From Haematococcus lacustris (taxonomy: Eukaryota; Chlorophyta; Chlorophyceae; Chlamydomonadales; Haematococcaceae), in the NCBI GenBank assembly GCA_030144725.1, contig JASKMD010000012.1, positions 8,968,928 to 9,032,927 of the forward strand: DNA of 64,000 nt, read 5' to 3'. Below, piece after piece: positions 57,000-64,000 of this stretch. Positions within the stretch are counted from its first letter, which is position 1. The number at the start of each line of letters is the position of its first letter. The position numbers and the translations under genes are program-made. Below the pieces are notes generated by a model. That model worked only from the letters and a program-made list of their open reading frames with translations, was not told the origin of the DNA and made no database searches.

Positions 57000-58200
57000 C
57001 AGGGTTAGAGGGCTAGTTTACGCCACAATGGTATAATGTGACTTGCGAAGCGGGCGCGGCAACAGGGTTGAGGGTGGACGAGCGCCCGTAGCCGGATGTC
57101 AGATGATTATACCGTACTATCTATTTCGATTCGCGAGGCCCCGAAAAATAAAATAAAATACTCGTTCCCGACCCAAAAATAAAATTGTTTACTTTTTCCC
57201 GAGGCAAAGTTAGCAGGAAAACAGAATTTTGAGGATGTAAATGTGCTTATAAATATTCTAGACAGCCATCCCTTGCATAACATGTCAATCCGCCATGGTT
57301 TAAACACTTCTTGCACAGGTCACCATGTCATGCTTCCCGGTCACCAAGTCAAAGCCATTATGGAAGGGTAGTGTCACCGTGTACCAAGTCACCAAGTCTT
57401 GACTTTGCACTAGATAGGGCACTGAACCTCCCCAATGAAGTCATGGTGCTCCTGTGGCTGCTTGCAGTGCCGGCATATCTCTGCATCTTCCTCTGAACAC
57501 TCAAACTTGTGTGCCCTTGCAGTCACCCATGCCGCAGCTTTGGCCAAGGCAAAGACCCAGTATCTGACTTGGTGCGGCCAGCCACCCGAGCTGCTGCCCC
57601 GGTTTGGCCAGCCACCCCAGATGCTAACCTGGTGCGGCCAGCCCCCCCGGCTGCTGCCCTGGCCTTGCCAACCACCCCAACAGCTGACTTCTTGTAGCCA
57701 GCCACCCCGGCTGCTAACTTGCTACCTACCCACCCCTCGCTGCTGGCACTGCCATCATCGTTGCTGCCGTCGTCGCCGCTACTGTTGCCGGCGCTGCTTG
57801 TGTTAGCGCTGCTGCTGTTGGCGCTGCTGCTAGTGTTGCACACCAACCGTGCCTGCTTGCGCGTGGGAGTGGGCGTGGCTTGTCCTGTTGGGGCTGGCTT
57901 AGGCTTGTTCTTGGAGCCCAATGGCCTGCCACGTTTGCGAGGGAGGGGGAGGAGGAGGAGGCGTGTTTGGCGACGCGGCTGGGTCGCGGGCTAGCCCAAG
58001 CCCAATGCTAAACAGCTTGCGAGGCCTGCCCGGCCCACGCTTCGCGACAGCCGCATATACACGATCAAATACGTTCATATACGTTCATACGATCATATAC
58101 ACGGCCCTTCGTATCAAATTTTCGGCTGCGTCATCGGCACTGATGCCACGGACCACGAAGCGATCCATCGCAGCATCATTTACGCAGGTCAAATAATTGT
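57000..58200. other. Spacer with a possible AT-hook frame on the minus strand
   Basis: An open minus frame from about 57990 to 57523 contains RKRGRPLGSKNKPKP, a good AT-hook (RGRP core), followed by Ser/Asn-rich sequence and imperfect 11-13-residue AGRT/VAG repeats. No ATG or splice border was found to complete it, so it may be a gene fragment, a transposon protein or chance. The remainder (57000-57500) is AT-richer and shows nothing recognisable. Confidence 0.3.
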
Positions 58201-58327
58201 TTGACCACTTCGCGATTTTGTAAAAATTCACATTGTTTACTCGTTCGCGACTTCGCGAGGCTAAAAAAACAATTCGCGGACGCGAATCGAAAGAGAGAGT
58301 ACGGTAGTAGGTCCATATCGCGCACAG

Positions 58328-60222
58328 TAGCAGCCCAAATAGCTGAGCTTGCCGGCTATGAATCGATTCAAGACTCAGCAGCTGAGATTCTGTGCGAGCT
58401 GTTAGTGAAGTACGTGACAGAGCTCTCAGCCAGCTCCCATGCATACGCCGAGCTTGCGAACCGGTCCGCCATCAATGTCCACGACGTCGTTCTTGCTATG
58501 GATGACCTGGGCACCAGCATACCTGAGCTGCAGGCATACCTGTCAACACTATCATCTGTAAGACCTGGCAGCCCGGTGCAGTGCATGCATCAGTCTACAT
58601 GCTGTTGTCGTTCGTACAATAGCTCACCCTGTGCTCGCATGCACTGCAGCCAAACCTAGTGAACCACTGCACACGCTCTACAGGACGACAACACGTTCGC
58701 ACATGCGTTGCCTCAATTCCCAGTGCGCAAGCCGGGGCGCAGCATGCCCACGTTTAAGGATAAGCAGGAGCAGCCCCCACCTCACATCCCAGACTTCCTG
58801 CCAGCATTCCCAGACCGGCACACCTTCGTCAGCACACCACAGTATGCTGGCCATGAGCAGCGGCCTGACAAGCAAGCAGAGGTGATGACCCACCCTGCTG
58901 CACATGGTGTCACCCATGCTGCCAGCCGTGCTGCATGTAGCAACAGTGCATGACATTAGTTTGGCACATATCACAGGGCAGCAGGCCGATGTGACAGCCA
59001 GTACTGCACCTGGATAGAGGGATAAGGGAAACACCAGCTTCCTCACAGCTGCCAATTAGCATCAGTCAATGATCAGCTACTCACATGGTCTGAGACCTTT
59101 GACCCCATCGCATGCGTCTCTGGCATGGCATAGTATAATCGCATCATGAAAGCTGCGCACCGTCACTGCACCCCAATGAAAGCACTCCCTCCGCCCCTGC
59201 TGTGCTAGCTGTTGGCTGTCCATGCAAGCGTATAGTGTAGACAACGCTGGTCTTGACGCCAGCTGTGCCTTGCCTTGCTCCCACTGCAGATCATCCAGAA
59301 TGGTCAGCGGCAGGCAGAGAGAGCCCTGGGCCGCCTGCACCAGGGCCTGATGAAGGCCAGTGCCGCCCGCCCCCCCGCCGCTGCCCCTGACGACCCCACC
59401 CGCACCGTCTTTGATGCAGCTCCAGAGGTGCAGCTGCTGCCCCTGCAGCTGGCCAGCACATCAGCCGGCTACGCCCCTACCACCCAGGCCGGCCTTAGCC
59501 GTGCAGTGCGGCAGCAGGGCCAGGAGCAGGCAGGGGCTGGGATGCTCAGTGCGTTTGAGCCTGATGCTGCTGTGCGGGCATTCGCTGCAGTGCTGCCCTC
59601 AGGCAGTGTGCTGCCGGCAGCTGGGGCCGGCAATGAGCACGCTGAGGCGGGTAGCAGGCAGGGGGCTGGGGCGCTGGTGATTGAGGCAGGGGACCTGTTC
59701 GGCCCGGAGGAGCTCAGCTGGCGGTCTGCAGTGCACATGGACAGCAGCGGCGTGCTCAAGCAGCCACTGGGGGCCACGCATGACTTCGCCACGGCCACCT
59801 TTGCAGCTGCAGCAGTGTACGCATCAGGCAGGCCGGCAGAGGATGCGTACAAGGTAATGGGGCGGGTGCCTGGTCAGATGAATCTGTCCCCCTGCCCCTG
59901 CCCCTTGCCTCTTACCCTTCCCCTGCTCCCTGCCTCTGCCCCCTGCCCCTCCCCCTGCTCCTGCCTTTCCCCTGTGCTAAGCACCATGCCCAGCACTTGC
60001 TTTCCGCCCAATTGGCTGCACCCCCACACTGCCGCCTGCCTATGTTTGTCATCCTCCCAGACTGCCGCCACAGCATCCGTTGCGGGGGGTGGAGGCTCTG
60101 GGTACGCACGCAAGCGCAAGAGCACCTACGGCTCCCTCAGCCTGGACCCAGCGAAGAAGAAGGCGGAGGACATCCTTGAACGCAGTGCGCATCCAGGGGA
60201 GGGGGAAGAGCAGCAGGCATGA
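58328..60222 (+). CDS. TAF8: TFIID subunit TAF8 (5' exon not resolved)
   Basis: Subunit of the general transcription factor TFIID. The first visible exon (about 58328-58557) encodes a bromodomain-associated histone fold: AAQIAELAGYESIQDSAAEI through NRSAINVHDVVLAMDDLG. The second (58684-58881) has the TAF8 C-terminal signature IPDFLPAFPDRHTFVSTP. Exons 59290-59853 and 60061-60222 give an Ala-rich region and a basic tail (ARKRKS) before the stop. Phases match at all three introns. The start is uncertain: the frame is open upstream of 58328 but has no ATG, and CGCACAG at 58321-58327 is a usable acceptor, so an upstream first exon is likely. The histone fold would pair with TAF10 in known TFIID. 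Confidence 0.85.
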
Positions 60223-62004
60223 GCTGCATGGGGGAGGCAACACCTCTGTCTGGCAGGCCAGCTGGGCGACAGGTGGGCGGCGGCAGATGGAAAGGAGCAG
60301 CAGGCCAAGATCGAACTGAGCAGACAGCGCAACAGCAGAAGGCCTGGGCTGCAGCTGCGTGGAGGGTGCTCCACACCAGCCTGGCTGTGGCCACTGGGGT
60401 CCTGGGCAGGAGGTGAAATGAGGCAGCAGCATTGGCTCAGCGTGACTTCCGCATGGCGTTTTCAACCTAATGCACCGTGGTCCAGCATCACTGCATGGCA
60501 GGCTGGCGGAAACAGTGCACGCCGTGTCTGATCTAGTACTTCACAGACTGAGGAGGGACTTCACACACCCTTGTCGTGTTCCAGCTGGGCAGCGGCCTGC
60601 ATCCTGGACTCTTCCATGATACAGAGAAAGAAAGAAATGGCCTGTGGTGCTTGGATTCTCACGTGCCACAGGCAGGCGTTGCTGATGCCAGAAACCCCAG
60701 GCAAACCTTGCCAAACGTAAAGTGTGTTTTAATTGCACTATTTTTGAACAGGAGTAGATTGGACTCGTCCCTCCATGTACTCCATGTATGTTTTCTTCAA
60801 CTCACAACTAGGCGCGACGGACACCGAGACAAGGAGGTTGCTTGGCATCGCTTGTTCATCACTCACGCTGGCGCCCAGCTACTCAGTTGCACTCCAAGGC
60901 CGGAAGGGATGTGCTCATCAAACCAGTGGCAGGCCAACGGCTGGTGTGACGGTTGCTGCCACACCACTGCTGTTAGTGTATTGGTTAGTGCCTAACTAAG
61001 CACGTGCTTAACTAATCGCAACCGCCAAGCAAATCATAGAACGCACCAACAGGATCCTTGTCTGAAACATTGTCCCCACGGAACCAATCATCATATTACA
61101 GCAGTGCCTGTCGCTACTAATACCATACGGTAACACCTGCAAGCACCTGCGTAACACGTGCCCACCCCCGCCGCCGTGTGCGTATGTGGTCACGGATGTG
61201 GTGGTGAGGTGAAGCCAGTGGGCATCCCAAATGGCACCTCCTCCCCCACAGGTCGCCAACGGTGCAATGCTGTGTAGAATGGGGGAGGCAGTGAAGGCAG
61301 TGAGGGGGAGGCAGTGAGGCAGGAGTGGAGGCAGGAGGCAGGAGTGGAGGCAGGAGCAAAGGCAGGCGGGCGGGCTGCCCGTGAGGAGGCTGGCCAGCCT
61401 CCCACACCCCGCGACATGCGGCTACAGGCAGGAGTGGAGGCAGGCGGGCGGGCAGCGAAGGAGAAGGCTGCCCGCGATGTGGCTGCCAGCGAAAGATCTT
61501 GGCAGGATCTGCTCAAGAGGGTCAAGAGGTCACATTGAGTGGTCCCTTCACCACCACAGTTGCAGCTGGTTTTGCCAGGTACCTGCCCTGATCTGTAGCC
61601 TTGTCCGCTGCATACTGCTTTGCCTCCTTTGGCTGCATGGTGGCTGTTTGCCCACAGGTTGACCGTTTATGACAAACTGACAAAGTTGTACACAACCATA
61701 GTGAGCAATGAGGGCTAGGTCGTCTAGGATGGCACATGAGGTTGTGGGGTTGCATACCCATGTTAGTGCTGAACGCATCGGGTCACCCCCGCCATTGGCT
61801 GCACCCCCATGGCTCATGAGATAAAAACTTGCTCATCTCTGCACGGATGAGGCCGCCGATTTGTGCGATGAGCTGGCGATGGCCCGAATAGAGTGCAGAC
61901 AGCTCCAGCGGTTTGCCGGGTGGCTGGCCCCCAACCAGCGCCGTGTTCTGCAGCTTCGCAGACACATTTAGCAACATCTATAGGCAGCCTGGGCACATTG
62001 CGGC
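60223..62004. other. Spacer without a supported gene
   Basis: Contains a degenerate GAGGCAGGAGTG minisatellite at about 61290-61450. The overlapping plus frame (61314-61538) is driven by it. No recognisable domain on either strand. Confidence 0.5.
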
Positions 62005-63375
62005 GTGAATGGCGCATCCCGAGTGGACATGTCAACTTTTAAGGTTAGCACGCATCAGCGCTGCAACGTCCTAGCACGAATCGAGACCCACTCCCAAGCT
62101 CACCTGCTGCTTCCCGGCCTGCTTCCTTGCCCCCCGCTCCAAAGTGTCACCTTTTGTCATCAAACGGCGCCTCTGCAGGTCGATGGCATTGTGGGTTGGG
62201 AGCGTGACCGCGATTGCGGATTGTCGCTGAAAACAGGTTCAGTCCACATGTGGCAGCCATTTTTAGGTTGCACAAGAGTTCCTGATTACTGGTGCTTGTG
62301 GCTTCTGAGCAACCACGAACGGCAAGAATTAGTGAAAAACATGCAGACACTGAGCTGTGAGAAGTGTTTGCCGTTGTGCAGGCCTGTAAACGCCATGGTT
62401 ACCAAGAAAAGGGGGGTGATGGCTAGATGTGCCGGTGCGCAAAAAGCGAGGGAGGTTATGGCACAGCGCAGGGCTGCTGAGGCTGAAGCCAAGGCCCAGG
62501 CTGGTGCTGCTGAGGCTGAGACCCAGGCACAGGCTGATGAGGCTGGTGGTGATGAGGCTGGTGCTTATGAGGCTGATGCTGGTGCTTATGAGGCTGAGGC
62601 CCAGGCACAGGCTGATGCTCGTGCTTATGAGGCACAGTTGCACCAGCTGCAGCCTGAACTGCAGCAGAGGGAGCAACAAGCTACTGACACCCAACGCTTG
62701 CAACATCTACAGCAACAGCTGCAGGACCTGCAGCAGGATGAACTTCAACGTAAGGAGCAGCAGGTGGCTGAGCAGCAACAGCAGCTGCAGCAGCAGCAGG
62801 CAGACATGCACCTGAAGGAGCAGCAGTTGGCTGAGCAGCAACACCAGCTGCAGCAGCAGCAGGCAGACATGCAGCAGAGGGAGCAGCAGGTGGCTCAGCA
62901 GCAACAACAGGTGCAGCAGCAGCAGGCGGACCTGCAGCTGAGGGAGCAGCAGGTGGCTACCCAGAAGCACCAGGTGCAGCAGCAACAGGCGGACCTGCAG
63001 CAGAGGGAGCAGCAGGTGGCTCAGCAACACCACCAGGTCAGCAGGTCACGGGCCAGTGTCGGGGCCATGGGCCATGACAAGGCCATGCGCAGGGCAAGAA
63101 GCAACCCCACCCCTGCAATCCCTCACCCGCCCTACCCTGCACAGGCGCTCTCCCCACGTCCAGTGTGGGACTTGCGCTTGCACCGGCAGCAGCAGCAGCA
63201 GCCACAGCCCCTCAGCACCTCCCCCCAGGCCTGGCAGCCCGGGCCAGTGTCGGGGCCACAACAGCAGCCGTTCAACACTGCCTTGGCCATGACGATGGGC
63301 ACGGGCATTGAGCAGCATGGCATCAAGAGGACGGCCAGGCAGCTGAGGCTTCCACCACAGCCCTCGTGCAAGTGA
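62005..63375 (+). CDS. Gln-rich coiled-coil protein with 21-residue repeats, probably transposon-encoded
   Basis: Continuous frame; the first ATG is at 62029. The N-terminal third (VPDYWCLWLLSNHERQELV, CEKCLPLCRPV) looks coding but is unrecognised. A short Ala/Glu-rich repeat follows (EAEAQAQADARAYEAQ). From about 62660 comes a coiled coil built of 21-residue units of the form REQQVAQQQQQVQQQQADLQ. The frame ends at 63375 and overlaps a second frame carrying an RNase H-like domain (from 63312). An intron joining the two is likely (for example donor CAG|GTCAGC near 63036), making them parts of one gene, but I could not fix its borders. Confidence 0.5.
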   Translation: MNGASRVDMSTFKVSTHQRCNVLARIETHSQAHLLLPGLLPCPPLQSVTFCHQTAPLQVDGIVGWERDRDCGLSLKTGSVHMWQPFLGCTRVPDYWCLWLLSNHERQELVKNMQTLSCEKCLPLCRPVNAMVTKKRGVMARCAGAQKAREVMAQRRAAEAEAKAQAGAAEAETQAQADEAGGDEAGAYEADAGAYEAEAQAQADARAYEAQLHQLQPELQQREQQATDTQRLQHLQQQLQDLQQDELQRKEQQVAEQQQQLQQQQADMHLKEQQLAEQQHQLQQQQADMQQREQQVAQQQQQVQQQQADLQLREQQVATQKHQVQQQQADLQQREQQVAQQHHQVSRSRASVGAMGHDKAMRRARSNPTPAIPHPPYPAQALSPRPVWDLRLHRQQQQQPQPLSTSPQAWQPGPVSGPQQQPFNTALAMTMGTGIEQHGIKRTARQLRLPPQPSCK

Positions 63376-64000
63376 TTGAGTGTTTGCTGCAAGGCAGGCG
63401 GCACCCGGATGGCATCTTGGGTGTGGCCAGCAACCCCGATGGGGTGGGTGATGGGAGGGATGATGGAGAGGGGTGGGTGGGCAAGATGGACATGAGGCAG
63501 CTGTGTTTGTGGTCAGATGGTTGTGCATCACAGTTCAAGGGGGCCAAGGCCATTAGGTTGCATTGGCACCTAGCTAATAGGTTTGGGGTGCCTGTACAAT
63601 GGTCATATGGTGCCACATCTCATTTCAAGAGCACGCATGACTCTGAGGGTGGGGTGGCTAAGAGGGAGTGGAGGGAGCAAATGCTAGTGCATCATGAACT
63701 CGTGGGAAAAGTGTGTGGGGCTGCTGTGCTAACTGATTGGGCTAACAAGCATTTTGCTGTACCATGCCATGCACAAGACACCAGTGCCAGCCACCGGCAA
63801 CGTGGCCACATCATGCTTCGACGCTACCTGGTGCTGGACGACGCTAGGCAAGCAGGTGTATGCAGTATGCCTGAGGCTGATGTGGAACGCATGCATGATA
63901 AGGTGGAGGGGTGCAGGGCAATGCACCGCATGGTGTTCACACCTGACAGGGAGCAGCCTCAATGGGCCATGGCTGCTTGTGCATGCAGCACGTGCATGAG
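63312..64000 (+). CDS. RNase H-like (DDE-type) transposase-like domain, runs off the window
   Basis: Open from 63312 to the window edge with no stop. Motifs in order: LCLWSDGCASQFKGAKAI, then VQWSYGATSHFKSTHDSEGG with VAKREWREQ after it. This SDG-x-ASQFK ... TSH-x-K-x3-D-x2-GG pattern is found in uncharacterised transposon-derived proteins of animals and algae and would supply acidic and His active-site residues. Codon usage looks normal and no lesion is seen. The start is unresolved and probably spliced from the coiled-coil frame upstream. The superfamily cannot be named with confidence. Confidence 0.55.

Overview
The window is nuclear DNA of a green alga, most likely a chlamydomonad (Haematococcus/Chlamydomonas-like). 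This rests on GC-rich sequence, short exons with GT-AG introns that can be followed by reading phase, abundant CAG/GCA runs, very large intronic microsatellites, a candidate axonemal gene, and relics of Fanzor (eukaryotic TnpB-like) elements. The long repeat-spanning open frames (Asp-Pro, Gly-Ser, Pro-Ala-Pro-Arg and similar) are microsatellites that happen to be open in most frames, not proteins.

Layout. Plus strand, left to right: an ethanolaminephosphotransferase gene (172-5530, 10 exons); a Fanzor relic; a four-exon FAP144/FAM183-like gene (6481-7438); a gene-poor stretch with a second Fanzor relic; a 1528-residue Ser/Arg-rich protein with a C-terminal SRI-like domain (10165-19337), one intron of which holds 443 copies of a hexamer; a third Fanzor relic; a TBC-domain Rab-GAP (20557-26360); a fourth Fanzor relic on the minus strand; and a 14-exon gene of unknown function (28533-38111). 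Then about 7 kb of transposons: a hAT element with a perfect 8-bp target duplication, a long inverted-repeat element, and smaller repeats. On the minus strand follow a second, paralogous ethanolaminephosphotransferase gene (54061-44930, 13 exons) and a LENG1-like splicing-associated protein (56987-54980). Back on the plus strand are the TFIID subunit TAF8 (to 60222) and, at the right edge, a Gln-rich coiled-coil frame followed by an RNase H-like transposase frame that runs off the window.

Splice structures were built by eye, requiring GT-AG (once GC-AG) borders and matching reading phase. Both ethanolaminephosphotransferases, the FAP144-like gene, the SRI protein, the unknown 1134-residue protein and the LENG1-like gene close in frame from ATG to stop. 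The two phosphotransferases, about 40 kb apart and facing each other, would make phosphatidylethanolamine; TAF8, the SRI protein and the LENG1-like protein point to transcription and RNA processing. The genes otherwise form no evident functional cluster.

The most interesting signals are: four relics of one Fanzor-like family, two of which share a base-paired hairpin downstream of the nuclease frame; a strand polarity of intronic microsatellites (G-rich near donors, C-rich near acceptors, with CCCTGA always in sense); a spaced 17-bp repeat upstream of the second phosphotransferase; and a transposase-like gene at the right edge.
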